Shown here piece after piece: positions 51,719 to 59,934 of a DNA stretch of 64,000 nt; the first letter of the stretch is position 1; each line of letters begins with the position of its first letter. Source of the stretch: Rhizobium metallidurans (GTDB taxonomy: Bacteria; Pseudomonadota; Alphaproteobacteria; Rhizobiales; Rhizobiaceae); assembly GCF_014196505.1 (NCBI RefSeq), contig NZ_JACIDW010000001.1, positions 558,001 to 622,000 on the forward strand. The letters run 5' to 3'. Both the position numbers and the translations under genes were made by a program. The notes under the pieces were generated by a model that was not told where the DNA came from, did not search any database, and worked only from the letters and a program-made list of their open reading frames with translations.

Positions 51719-53029
51719 TCAGGGAAGCTTCTTGCCCTTGTAAGTCTGCTCGAAACGGCGCAGCAGCTGATCGCCGCGCTTCTTGGTGTTATCGAGCGCA
51801 ACCTGCATGGTCTGCTGGCCGGCAAAGGCCTTCTGGGTCTCTTCCATGAACACTTCTCGGAACTGGACATAGAAGCCGAGACGGATGCCGCGGGTGGCGG
51901 GCGTGGCCGGCTGGTTCATGGATTCGACGCCGACTTTGGCGGTGGCATATTTCGGCGAATTCGCCTCATCGCTCTTGGCGATCGCGTCCAGGACGTCGTT
52001 CGTCACAGGTACATAACCTGTATTCGCTGTGAAGAACATCTGCTGCTCTGGCTTGCGCAGAAAGTCGAGAAACGCCTTGGCAGCCTCGATCTCATCCTTG
52101 CCACGGCCCTTCATGACATAGATGGAGGCGCCGCCGACGAACGTGTTTCGGCGCTCATAACCCTTGTACATCGGAGCCATCGTAACCGTCAGCTCGTACT
52201 TGCCATCGAAAGCTTTGGCGGCCGCCGCGTAGGAGCCGGAGGACTGCTCCATCATGGCGCATTCGCCGGCATTGAAGGCCGCGGTGTAGTTGCCGGCCTT
52301 GGTGTCGGCGGCGAGGCGCACGAGGCCTTCATTGCGCCACTCGACCAGGTTGGCGAGGTGCTTGGCAGCGAAGGTGGTGTTCATGACGTATTCCGCGTCG
52401 AGACCGTCATAGCCATTGTTTTTCGTGGCGATCGGCAGGCCGTGGCGCGCGGAGAACTGCTCCAGCACACGCCAGGTATCGCCATCGGTGACGAACGGGC
52501 AGGCATTGCCGGCGGCTTTCAGCTTGCGGGCCGCGTCCATGACCTCTTCCCAGGTCGTCGGCGTCTGCATGATGCCCGCTTTTTCAAGCAGGGTCTTGTT
52601 GGTGTAGAACAGCAGCGTCGAGGAATTGTAGGGCTGAGCGACGAGCTTTCCACCCGAGGTCTCGTAATAGGCGCGGGCGCCGGCGATATACTGGTCCCAC
52701 TTGACGTCTGGCATCAGGTCTTGAACCGGCTCGATGGCATCCGAGAGCATCAGGTCGAGGGTGCCGGCGTCGAAGAACTGGATGAGCACCGGATTGTTCT
52801 TGGCGCGATACGCGGCAATTGCCTTCTGCATCGAGACCTCGTAGGAGCCCTGGCCGACGCAATTGACCCTGTCTTTGCTCTGCGAAGCGTTGAAAGCATC
52901 GCACTGAGCCTTGATCGCGGTCTCGACCGGACCGGTATTGCCATACCAGAATTCGATGTCGGTCGCCTGAGCCGCGCCTGCGCTCGCCATCACGGCCGCT
53001 ATGGCCGCCAAAGTAAACTTGTTCATCAT
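51719..53029 (-). CDS. ugpB: UgpB-like periplasmic binding protein
   Basis: A protein of about 436 residues with signal peptide (NKFTLAAIAAVMASAGAAQA) and the UgpB hallmarks IEFWYGNTGPVE, YNSSTLLFYTNKTLLEKAG and RGIRLGFYVQFRE near the C-terminus. UgpB binds sn-glycerol-3-phosphate and glycerophosphodiesters. I chose ATG 53029 (or the adjacent ATG 53026), preceded by AGGACGAGGG; the frame upstream to 53143 is leader. It is the first gene of a seven-gene operon: binding protein, two permeases, ATPase, two GDPDs and a phosphatase. Confidence 0.92.
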   Translation of the reverse strand: MMNKFTLAAIAAVMASAGAAQATDIEFWYGNTGPVETAIKAQCDAFNASQSKDRVNCVGQGSYEVSMQKAIAAYRAKNNPVLIQFFDAGTLDLMLSDAIEPVQDLMPDVKWDQYIAGARAYYETSGGKLVAQPYNSSTLLFYTNKTLLEKAGIMQTPTTWEEVMDAARKLKAAGNACPFVTDGDTWRVLEQFSARHGLPIATKNNGYDGLDAEYVMNTTFAAKHLANLVEWRNEGLVRLAADTKAGNYTAAFNAGECAMMEQSSGSYAAAAKAFDGKYELTVTMAPMYKGYERRNTFVGGASIYVMKGRGKDEIEAAKAFLDFLRKPEQQMFFTANTGYVPVTNDVLDAIAKSDEANSPKYATAKVGVESMNQPATPATRGIRLGFYVQFREVFMEETQKAFAGQQTMQVALDNTKKRGDQLLRRFEQTYKGKKLP

Positions 53030-53080
53030 CGCCCTCGTCCTTTTGGTCGACCGAGCCTCGCTCGATCTTTGACGACGGCT

Positions 53081-53100
53081 TACTACACTTTGTGTGTAAC
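53081..53100. promoter_or_regulatory. Imperfect inverted repeat, candidate ROK operator
   Basis: TACTACACTTTGTGTGTAAC is an imperfect dyad (TTAC-ACAC / GTGTGTAA with one extra base) in the region between the divergent ugpB-like and ROK genes. It could be the regulator's binding site. Confidence 0.4.
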
Positions 53101-53110
53101 ATTTCCATGA

Positions 53111-53130
53111 CGCTTGAAATCGCTTGAAAA
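53111..53130. repeat. Tandem 10-bp repeat CGCTTGAAA(A/T)
   Basis: CGCTTGAAAT (53111-53120) is followed directly by CGCTTGAAAA (53121-53130). The helical period suggests a protein-binding site in the same divergent promoter region. Confidence 0.6.
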
Positions 53131-53210
53131 CAGCGACATCCACCAGTATTCAGGCTTTGGTTGCAGAGAGTGCAATATGATTAATACACGTTTGCAGTAA
53201 GGTATCTGGC

Positions 53211-54371
53211 TTGGCAGGTGTTTACGTTCCAGAGGTATTGATTGCCCCGCGTTTTCTGCGACCGGGAGAGGCGACGGTCGTTTCCCCCAATGAGCGCAAG
53301 TTGTTGCAGCTCATCTGGCGCAATCCCGGGATTTCCCGATCGGAAGTTACCGGGCATACCGACCTGACGCAGCAATCTGTCCATCGCATCCTCGACCATC
53401 TCGCCGAACGCAATGTCATCCTGCTGGGGTCGGCAAAGCCGGGGCTGGGACGTGGCCAACCAAGCCCGATGCTCAACCTGAACGGCACCTACGCCTATGC
53501 CTGCGGCATTTCGGTCAACACCGACATCATTGGCATCTGCATTGTCGACCTCGCCGGGAAAATTCTTGGCGAGCGGGAAGTTCCGTTGCGCGAGACGACA
53601 ATGCATCAGGCGCTCCAGCTGGTGAAGCAGCAGGTCGAGGATTTGCAGCGGCAAAACAGTCTTGCCCAGGACGATTTCTTCGGCGTCGGCTTTGCGATCG
53701 CCGGCTACCACGTCGATGGCACGCGGCACAACGCGCCGCTGCCACTTCACGAATGGTCGATGATCGAACTCGGTCCGATCATCACGAGCCTTTTTGACAG
53801 GCCGGCATGGGTGATCAACGGTGGAAAGTCCGGGGCTATCGCGGAGTCGATGTTCGGCATCGGCCGGTTCATCCGGCATTTTGCCTATCTGAGTTTCAAC
53901 TACGGCTTTGGCGGCGGCGTCATTATCGACGGGGAGTTGCTGCAGGGCGGCAACGGCAATGCCGGCGAATTCTCCGGGCTCTATGATGAAATCGAAACGG
54001 AACGACGCCCGGCCCTGCAATATCTGATCGACGGCTTGAACCGGAATGGCGTCAACGTGCGCTCGATCCATTACATGCGCCGCCACTTCGACCGCAACTG
54101 GCCGGGCGTGTCGGACTGGGTCGACGAGGTAACGCCTGCCTACATCCGGCTCGTCAACGCCATCCGCGCCACGCTCGACCCACAGGCGATCGTGTTCGGC
54201 GGCCAGATCCCATCCGCTCTGGCGTCCATGCTGATCGAAAGGACAAAGATTTTCGATCGTCCCCGCTACGGCGTACACCGCGGCGGCCCGAAGCTGATCG
54301 TGTCGGAAATCGCCAGCGACGCGGCCGCCATGGGCGCCGCCATCATGCCGTTCCGCAGGATGTTTTATTAG
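53211..54371 (+). CDS. ROK-family transcriptional regulator
   Basis: A 386-residue NagC/Mlc-type protein. Its N-terminal winged helix (NERKLLQLIWRNPGISRSEVTGHTDLTQQSVHRIL, residues about 27-61) is joined to an ROK sugar-kinase-like domain with FGVGFAIAGYHVDG and LQGGNGNAGEFSG. The ROK zinc-binding CxCGxxGC cluster is not evident, so the domain is degenerate as in some regulators. It begins at a TTG (53211) with AAGG eight bases upstream. It is divergent from the Ugp-like operon and probably controls it, with repeats between the genes as candidate operators. Confidence 0.88.
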   Translation: MAGVYVPEVLIAPRFLRPGEATVVSPNERKLLQLIWRNPGISRSEVTGHTDLTQQSVHRILDHLAERNVILLGSAKPGLGRGQPSPMLNLNGTYAYACGISVNTDIIGICIVDLAGKILGEREVPLRETTMHQALQLVKQQVEDLQRQNSLAQDDFFGVGFAIAGYHVDGTRHNAPLPLHEWSMIELGPIITSLFDRPAWVINGGKSGAIAESMFGIGRFIRHFAYLSFNYGFGGGVIIDGELLQGGNGNAGEFSGLYDEIETERRPALQYLIDGLNRNGVNVRSIHYMRRHFDRNWPGVSDWVDEVTPAYIRLVNAIRATLDPQAIVFGGQIPSALASMLIERTKIFDRPRYGVHRGGPKLIVSEIASDAAAMGAAIMPFRRMFY

Positions 54372-54654
54372 TTGCTGGCTGACGATCATTGCCTTGTCCG
54401 CTCGCGGAGACAGGGCGCCGAAACTCATCTTGATGAGCGCTTGATCGCGGTGTGGGCCAACCCCGGTCACCGCAAGGGACGAACCGTCGGAAAGGCGAGC
54501 ACGTCCACCGGCAAGATGCGAAGTACGGCCTTTACCCGCGCGAACGCTGAAGGCTCGTGGGGAGGTGACCTTATCGACGCCCGCACACCGCAGCGGGTGC
54601 GCAGGCGTGGCGATCATCGCTCCGGAAAGATTTGGATCGAGCTTTCAGCGGACG
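54372..54654. other. Gap between ROK gene and cupin gene
   Basis: I see no convincing gene here. Open frames on both strands look like the arginine- and proline-rich frames expected by chance in GC-rich DNA. Confidence 0.4.
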
Positions 54655-55116
54655 CTATTTCGACGACGGCGTGGGGATGTAATCGAACGCGCCGGGCGAT
54701 GTTACGAAGAACAGGCATTCTGTCTGCGAGAGGCATTTCGTGTAATGCGGCTCGCCACCTTTCTGATACCAGTAGGAACCGGCCGCGAGTGCCTGATCCG
54801 CCTTGGAATCGGCGGCCTCGTTCGCAACGACGCCGGAAATAACCACGCCGTAATAAGACGAGGAATGCGAGTGCAGCGTGCTGCCTTCGCCCCCGACAAT
54901 TTTGATAAAGTTGCTGTGCGGACCGGATGCCGGATCGCCCCAGCCGTTGGCAATCGTCAGGCCTTCCTTGTTCTGGTAGAACTCCAGCTTCGTCACAGGG
55001 ACAGCTTTCGAACTATCGCTGTAGAATGCGTTGGCCTCTTCCGCCTGACTTACGCCCGTCGGAAGGATTGTTATTGCTGTTGCGGCCAGCCAGCTAACGG
55101 TGCTGAATTTGTACAT
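54655..55116 (-). CDS. Secreted cupin-domain protein
   Basis: A 153-residue protein with a signal peptide (STVSWLAATAITILPTGVSQA) and one cupin barrel: GPHSNFIKIVGGEGSTLHSHSSSYYGVVISG supplies the metal-binding His pair, and GEPHYTKC the second motif. Two cysteines (KCLSQTEC) near the end could form a disulfide. Related periplasmic cupins are mostly uncharacterised. It stands alone between the ROK regulator and an A+T-rich gap; no substrate can be proposed. Confidence 0.82.
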   Translation of the reverse strand: MYKFSTVSWLAATAITILPTGVSQAEEANAFYSDSSKAVPVTKLEFYQNKEGLTIANGWGDPASGPHSNFIKIVGGEGSTLHSHSSSYYGVVISGVVANEAADSKADQALAAGSYWYQKGGEPHYTKCLSQTECLFFVTSPGAFDYIPTPSSK

Positions 55117-55796
55117 CGGTCATCCTTTGAACTTGGTGCTGCGCTCTGTGGCACCGCACTCTGACCTGATGACAAATCGGCTATTTACGTGGGAATGTAG
55201 ACTGCTATTCGGTGGAATGGTCTCTTGCGGCTTATGGGCGTCCGCCTCCTGCCTGGGCGCGAACACCTATGCTCGATAAAGTTTCGGCTGAATTCCAGGA
55301 CGGTTGCCGCGATGTCGCGGGCGAGATCGTGGACGGACTTTAGGCCAAAGAATTTTAGATCGATTTAAAAAATCGCGTATTTCAAACTAATCGATTTTAA
55401 TTTCTGAATTAAAAATTTCTCGTTGCAATGCGAAAGAACCATGAGGTTAATCCAACTACATCAAGCAGGAGGATTGTTCGTGGTTGTTAGTTTCCCACTA
55501 AGCGAAAAGAAAAATGCCGAAGAATTGTTGAAGCATCTGGCAACGTACAATCTTACTTGCCCAGGCAATTGCGCGGTTTCTGTTAAGGAACTCGTCGCGC
55601 ATGTAAGTTCTTCGCACCCATACGCACTGGGGACTGCACGGACTGCGTGGTGATGCTTGCAGCCAGGTATCGATCCAGCTCGTCGCTAGCCGGTCCAGAG
55701 GATGCGGCCAGCGTGATCCGTCGCGCTAGGCGAACAGGACGTTATCACCGCATCGATCGCATCTTGCGGAGATATACGACAACTGAACTCCTTCCG
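55117..55796. other. A+T-rich gap with no confident gene
   Basis: A 680-base stretch. Its middle (about 55335-55440) is strikingly A+T-rich compared with the window (runs such as TTTAAAAAATCG and TTTTAATTTCTGAATTAAAAA). It holds one small open frame (listed separately) and no recognisable RNA, repeat or mobile element. It may be recently acquired DNA or a strong regulatory region. Confidence 0.5.
55423..55653 (+). CDS. Hypothetical small protein
   Basis: A 76-codon open frame in the A+T-rich gap. The sequence looks protein-like in its middle (LFVVVSFPLSEKKNAEELLKHLATYN, with a CPGNC pair further on), unlike the arginine-rich chance frames around it. A second ATG at 55441 is possible. No ribosome site stands out and I recognise no family. 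Confidence 0.3.
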   Translation: MQCERTMRLIQLHQAGGLFVVVSFPLSEKKNAEELLKHLATYNLTCPGNCAVSVKELVAHVSSSHPYALGTARTAW

Positions 55797-56684
55797 CTAA
55801 AGTTCGCGCGCCTCTTGCTGCAGAAGCGTGACGAAATACCTGACGGCCGGTGAGACGAAACTGCGTGCGCGATGGCTGATGACGAATTGGCGATGCATGG
55901 TCGTGTGCTCGTTCTCCAGTTCGACAAGTGGTCGCCGGGCCGTCAGGTTCCGGCGTGACATGAAGCTCAGCAGGTCGGTTTCCGCAAGGATATAGGGAGC
56001 GGAAACCAGGGGAGCGGCGGTGACCGTCGGCTGAGGGAGCGACAGGCCGTGGTCGGCAAACACCTTCTCCAGCCATTGGCGGATCGAAACCGTCGGGGTC
56101 GGCAGGACCCAGCCGAACCGCAGCAAATCCGCAAGTGCCGATTTTTGTCCGGCCAGCGGATGTCCTTCGCGGGCGACGACGACGACCGTATCCGACAGAA
56201 GAGGCGCCGAAACGATCAGTCCGTCGGCGATCTGGTTGCGATCAGGCACGATGATGGCATCGATCGCGCCCGCCCGCAGGGCATCTTCCAGCGCGTCGTC
56301 CATGCCGATACGGATCAGGAGCTTGAGGTCCGGTGCCCTTTCCTGCATTGCCCGGCATACCGAGGGCAGGAAAAACGAGGCAATCGACCCAGAGCAGCCG
56401 ACGCGAACGGTTCCCGCGATGCCGCTTCGATACGAAGAAACCTCGCGGCGGATATCGATCAGGTCCTGCTCGAGCAATTGATATCGCTCCCGCAACAGGT
56501 GCCCCGCCTCGGTCAGGACGATGCCTCGTCCCGCACGCTCGAACAGGTGAACGTCATAGATCGCCTCGAGCCGCTGAATGCACTTGGACAGAGCCGGCTG
56601 CGAAATATGCAGTTCTTCCGCGGCCTTACCTAGATGTCCGTGTTCCGAGACCTTCAGGAAATAGCGGATGTCGCGAATGTCCAT
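55797..56684 (-). CDS. LysR-family transcriptional regulator
   Basis: A 295-residue LysR protein starting at 56684 (MDIRDIRYFLKVSEHGHLGKAAEELHI region); the frame upstream is leader. Helix-turn-helix at residues 15-40, then a LysR substrate domain with VRVGCSGSIASFFLPSV and LLSFMSRRNL. It is divergent from the CitMHS transporter gene. The inverted repeat ATAACT-CAC-AGTTAT, containing T-N11-A, starts three bases before its start codon, which suggests autorepression and control of the carboxylate operon. Confidence 0.92.
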   Translation of the reverse strand: MDIRDIRYFLKVSEHGHLGKAAEELHISQPALSKCIQRLEAIYDVHLFERAGRGIVLTEAGHLLRERYQLLEQDLIDIRREVSSYRSGIAGTVRVGCSGSIASFFLPSVCRAMQERAPDLKLLIRIGMDDALEDALRAGAIDAIIVPDRNQIADGLIVSAPLLSDTVVVVAREGHPLAGQKSALADLLRFGWVLPTPTVSIRQWLEKVFADHGLSLPQPTVTAAPLVSAPYILAETDLLSFMSRRNLTARRPLVELENEHTTMHRQFVISHRARSFVSPAVRYFVTLLQQEAREL

Positions 56685-56686
56685 CA

Positions 56687-56701
56687 ATAACTCACAGTTA
56701 T
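56687..56701. promoter_or_regulatory. LysR operator (T-N11-A)
   Basis: A 15-bp inverted repeat ATAACT-CAC-AGTTAT with the LysR signature T-N11-A, directly ahead of the LysR start codon. Confidence 0.65.
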
Positions 56702-56713
56702 GAGACGTTGAAC

Positions 56714-56736
56714 TTTTGCAAATAGACTTCGCAAAA
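56714..56736. promoter_or_regulatory. Second inverted repeat TTTTGC-N11-GCAAAA
   Basis: TTTTGC (56714-56719) and GCAAAA (56731-56736) in the same divergent region; a candidate activation site for the transporter promoter. Confidence 0.45.
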
Positions 56737-56866
56737 CCGAACGTCAATATTCGCTGCGCCGGTGAGGATATGCCTCTCGGGTAATGAATCAACATTGGAA
56801 GTTATGGATCGCCGGGAGGAACCGGAGCCGATTCATGGGCTGGAAAGATGGCGACCGGGAGTCGCC

Positions 56867-56872
56867 GGGAGG
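56867..56872 (+). promoter_or_regulatory. Ribosome binding site deciding a TTG start
   Basis: GGGAGG ends five bases before the TTG at 56878, while the upstream in-frame ATG at 56848 has only GGAAAG one base away. The TTG is therefore the likely start of the CitMHS gene. Confidence 0.6.
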
Positions 56873-56877
56873 AAACT

Positions 56878-58236
56878 TTGATCGCCAGTTTTGGCTATCT
56901 GATGATAGCGTCGTTCCTGGTCCTCGTGATCAGGAAGCATATTTCCGTATTCGCGGGCCTCGTTGCCGTTTCCATCGTTTTCGGTGGCGCCGCTGCGTTT
57001 TGGAGTGTCGGTTCCATCGAACCGATCTTCGGCTGGTTCCGCGACGGTCTGTTCTACACCGTCAACCAGGCCGGCAAGGTGAGCCTCGGCACCATCAACC
57101 CGACGATCATGATCCTGTTCGCGATCATGTACTTCTCGATCATGATGAATGTCGGGTTGTTTGATCCGCTCTGCACGTTCCTCATTCGCCGTGCCAAGGG
57201 CGATCCGCTCAAGGTTTTGATGGTCACGGTTTTCGTTACCTCGGTCGTCACGCTGGACGGCGACGGGACAACGACTATCCTGATCATCACCAGCGCCTTC
57301 GTGCCGCTCTATCGCCGCATGAACATGAAGCTGTCGAACCTGGCTATGCTGATCATCCTGCCGACGGGGCTGGGCAATTGTCTGCCATGGGGTGGTCCGC
57401 TGGTGCGCGCGGCGGCCGTTCTGAAGGTCGAGGTCAACGAGCTCTTCATCCAGATCCTGCCCATTCTCGCGGTATCCCTGGTCTATGTTTTCGTGCTCGC
57501 CTATTTCATGGGCAAGAAGGAGCGCAAGCGTCTCGGTTATGATCCCAAGTCGTCCGAACAGCTCGATCCGACCCAGATCGAGGAAATGGTCAATGTCATT
57601 CTCGACAATGACAAGGAACTGAAGCGACCGCGTCTTTTCCTGTTCAACCTGGCGCTGACCGTCGCGACCCTCGTGGCCGTTCTGATGGGCTGGGTCAGCG
57701 GCGCGCTTGCCTTCACCATCGCCACGGCCATTGCGCTGGCTGCCAATTACACGGCGGCAGAACAGCGGGAACGCATCACGGCGAACGGTGGTGATGCGAT
57801 CGCCGTCACCTCGATCATCATTGCCGCCGGCTTTTTCCTGGGCGTGCTCAACGGCAGCGGCATGTCGACGGCCATCGCCGAGACGCTCACCTACCTCATC
57901 CCTGAATCGCTGGGCAGCCACATCGGTCTGGTCTTCGCCCTGGTTGGCGCGATCGCCTGCTATGCCCTGCCGATCGATGCCTACTACTTCGGGATCTTGC
58001 CGGTCATCGCTCCGATTGGCGCGAAATACGGCCTGACACCGCAGGAGATCGGCATGGCCTCCTTCATGGGGCAGGCGATCCGCTACGGTTCTCCGACCGT
58101 CGCCTGGCTGTTCCTGCTGATGGACCGCACGGAGATGTCGTTCGCCGAGTATCAGAAGGAATTCTTCAAATACTCGATCCCGATGTTCTTCATCTTCATT
58201 GCTGTCGCAATTCTGACTGGCGTGCTCCCGATCTGA
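56878..58236 (+). CDS. CitMHS-family citrate/carboxylate:cation symporter
   Basis: A protein of about 452 residues with roughly 12 helices, resembling the CitMHS family (metal-citrate:H+ symport). Characteristic pieces are the TLDGDGTTTILIITSAF region, ILPTGLGNCLPWGGPLVRAA and IDAYYFGILPVIAPIG. Start chosen at TTG 56878 because of its strong ribosome site. It is first in an operon with a dehydrogenase and an RraA-type aldolase, divergent from a LysR gene. Likely cargo is a di- or tricarboxylate, possibly as a metal complex. Confidence 0.85.
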   Translation: MIASFGYLMIASFLVLVIRKHISVFAGLVAVSIVFGGAAAFWSVGSIEPIFGWFRDGLFYTVNQAGKVSLGTINPTIMILFAIMYFSIMMNVGLFDPLCTFLIRRAKGDPLKVLMVTVFVTSVVTLDGDGTTTILIITSAFVPLYRRMNMKLSNLAMLIILPTGLGNCLPWGGPLVRAAAVLKVEVNELFIQILPILAVSLVYVFVLAYFMGKKERKRLGYDPKSSEQLDPTQIEEMVNVILDNDKELKRPRLFLFNLALTVATLVAVLMGWVSGALAFTIATAIALAANYTAAEQRERITANGGDAIAVTSIIIAAGFFLGVLNGSGMSTAIAETLTYLIPESLGSHIGLVFALVGAIACYALPIDAYYFGILPVIAPIGAKYGLTPQEIGMASFMGQAIRYGSPTVAWLFLLMDRTEMSFAEYQKEFFKYSIPMFFIFIAVAILTGVLPI

Positions 58237-58272
58237 TCGGGGGCATTCATACCCAAAAGGACAAGGCATAAC

Positions 58273-59145
58273 ATGAAAACCATTGGCTTTCTCGGCTTCG
58301 GCGAAGCCTCCTTCAATATCTCCGAAGGTCTGCGCGACGAGGGGTTGAGCGGTGTCCGCGCATTCGATGCCGGCTGGCAGCGCGAGCCTTATGGCACGGT
58401 GGTGCGCGAGCGCGCCGAGCGCGCCGGCGTGACACTGGAAAACTCGGCGGAGGACCTTATCGAGAAGGTCGACATCGTCGTCTGCTCGATCAGCGCCAAC
58501 ATGGCCGTTCCGGTTGCGCAGCAGGTTGCGTCGTTTCTGCGCCCGGACCAGATCTATGTCGATCTCAATTCGGCCGGACCGGATACCAAGGTCGAGGTCG
58601 AGAAGATCGTCGCTCCGCACGCCACGTTCGTCGATGTGGCCATCATGGGCACCGTACCCGGCAACCGCCACAAGGTGCCGATGCTGGCCGCCGGCAAGGG
58701 CGCCCAGGAAATCGCCGATTATCTCAATGGTTTCGGCGCCAGGGTGACCGCGCTCGAAGGTCCGGCCGGCAAGGCATCGGCGTCCAAGATGTTCCGCAGC
58801 ATCTTCATGAAGGGCTATGTCATGCTGCTTCTGGAAGCGGTGGTTGCCGGGCGCAAGTTCGGCCTGGAAGACGATGTGCTCGTCTCGATCCGCGATACCC
58901 TTGCAAGTGGCGATTTCCTGAAACAAGCCAACGACATGATCGCCCGCGGCGTCATCCATGCCGAACGGCGCGAGCATGAGATGGACGAGGTCATCGCGAC
59001 GCTCAACAGCCTCGATGTCGATGCCACCATGTCGGTTGCCACCAAGAACAAGCTTGCATGGTGCGTAAGCCAAGGCTTTCGCGAGCATTTCAATGCGCAG
59101 CCGCCGGCCGATTACCACGATATTTTCGCCGTTCTCGCCCGCTAA
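58273..59145 (+). CDS. NAD(P)-dependent 2-hydroxyacid/3-hydroxyisobutyrate-type dehydrogenase
   Basis: A 290-residue beta-hydroxyacid dehydrogenase-like enzyme. The N-terminal Rossmann fold (MKTIGFLGFGEASFNIS) with the substrate motif VDLNSAGP is followed by a C-terminal DUF1932 helical domain (GPAGKASASKMFRSIFMKG; the Lys of the KASASKMFRS segment takes the place of the catalytic Lys). It probably oxidises a hydroxy-carboxylate delivered by the adjacent transporter, giving a keto acid for the downstream aldolase. The exact substrate is unknown. Confidence 0.85.
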   Translation: MKTIGFLGFGEASFNISEGLRDEGLSGVRAFDAGWQREPYGTVVRERAERAGVTLENSAEDLIEKVDIVVCSISANMAVPVAQQVASFLRPDQIYVDLNSAGPDTKVEVEKIVAPHATFVDVAIMGTVPGNRHKVPMLAAGKGAQEIADYLNGFGARVTALEGPAGKASASKMFRSIFMKGYVMLLLEAVVAGRKFGLEDDVLVSIRDTLASGDFLKQANDMIARGVIHAERREHEMDEVIATLNSLDVDATMSVATKNKLAWCVSQGFREHFNAQPPADYHDIFAVLAR

Positions 59146-59168
59146 GCGCACCCAGAAAGGATCAAAAG

Positions 59169-59858
59169 ATGTCCAATGTCGGATTTCGCATCTTCACTCA
59201 AATCAACCGTCCGGACCCATCGCTCATCGAAGCTTTTCGTGGCGTGCCGGCTGCCAATATAGGCGATTGCCTCAATCGCTCTTCCCAGCTCGATGCCCGC
59301 ATCTCCAAGATTTCCAAAGGCAACGTGCTGGGACCGGCGTTCACGGTGAAAAGCCGTGCCGGCGATAATCTGCTTTTGCACAAGGCGCTGGACATGGCGC
59401 AGCCCGGCGACGTCATCGTGTTCGATGCGCATGGCGATCTCACCAATGCCATTACCGGCGAGCTGATGATGCAGACAGCGGTGCGCAAGAAGCTCGGCGG
59501 CGTGATCATCGATGGCGCGATCCGGGATCTGGCAACGCTGCGCGAAATGGATCTCCCGATTTTCGCGGCGGGCGTCACGCCGGCCGGTCCTTACAAGGAT
59601 GGTCCGGGTGAAATCAACGTGCCGGTTTCCATCGGCAGCGTGGTCGTCCATCCCGGTGACATCATCGTCGGTGACGACGATGGGATCGTGGTCGTGCGCC
59701 CGGGCGATGCCGCCGATATCGCCGCCAAGGCGCGCAAGAAGCACGCGGCCGAAGAAGAGAAGATGGCCTCGATCAAGGCCGGCACGCTCAACACGGACTG
59801 GATCGACAAGGAACTCGCGGCCAAGGGTTGCGAGATCATCGACGGCGTATACCGGTAA
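59169..59858 (+). CDS. RraA-family aldolase/decarboxylase (HMG/CHA aldolase-like)
   Basis: A 229-residue RraA-fold enzyme starting at 59169 (MSNVGFRIFTQIN); the frame upstream overlaps the dehydrogenase. Catalytic features of class II pyruvate aldolases are present: GDVIVFDAHGD, GGVIIDGAIRDLATLREMDLPIFA (Arg and Asp) and a late VVVRPGDA. Relatives split 4-hydroxy-4-methyl-2-oxoglutarate or 4-carboxy-4-hydroxy-2-oxoadipate to pyruvate plus a second keto acid and decarboxylate oxaloacetate. Operon context favours catabolism over RNase E regulation. Confidence 0.87.
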   Translation: MSNVGFRIFTQINRPDPSLIEAFRGVPAANIGDCLNRSSQLDARISKISKGNVLGPAFTVKSRAGDNLLLHKALDMAQPGDVIVFDAHGDLTNAITGELMMQTAVRKKLGGVIIDGAIRDLATLREMDLPIFAAGVTPAGPYKDGPGEINVPVSIGSVVVHPGDIIVGDDDGIVVVRPGDAADIAAKARKKHAAEEEKMASIKAGTLNTDWIDKELAAKGCEIIDGVYR

Positions 59859-59881
59859 AACTCGCCAAAACAGGTTTTTTC

Positions 59882-59906
59882 ATGGGCCGCTCGAAGAGCG
59901 GCCCAT
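59882..59906. terminator. Hairpin between convergent operons (terminator candidate)
   Basis: ATGGGCCGCTC (59882-59892), loop GAA, GAGCGGCCCAT (59896-59906): an 11-bp perfect stem between the RraA-type gene and the convergent oxidase gene. The T-run after it on the plus strand is short (TTTG). Confidence 0.55.
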
Positions 59907-59934
59907 TTGCGTTCCGGGCTGCGGATTGCGGACG

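Noticed and set aside
55647..55853. 68-codon plus-strand frame overlapping the 3' end of the LysR gene
   Set aside because: Arg/Ser-rich, overlaps a real gene end, and no ribosome site or family features.
56833..59151. 772-codon minus-strand open frame opposite the CitMHS and dehydrogenase genes
   Set aside because: Spans two unrelated plus-strand genes and their gap, lacks any recognisable domain and has antisense-type composition.
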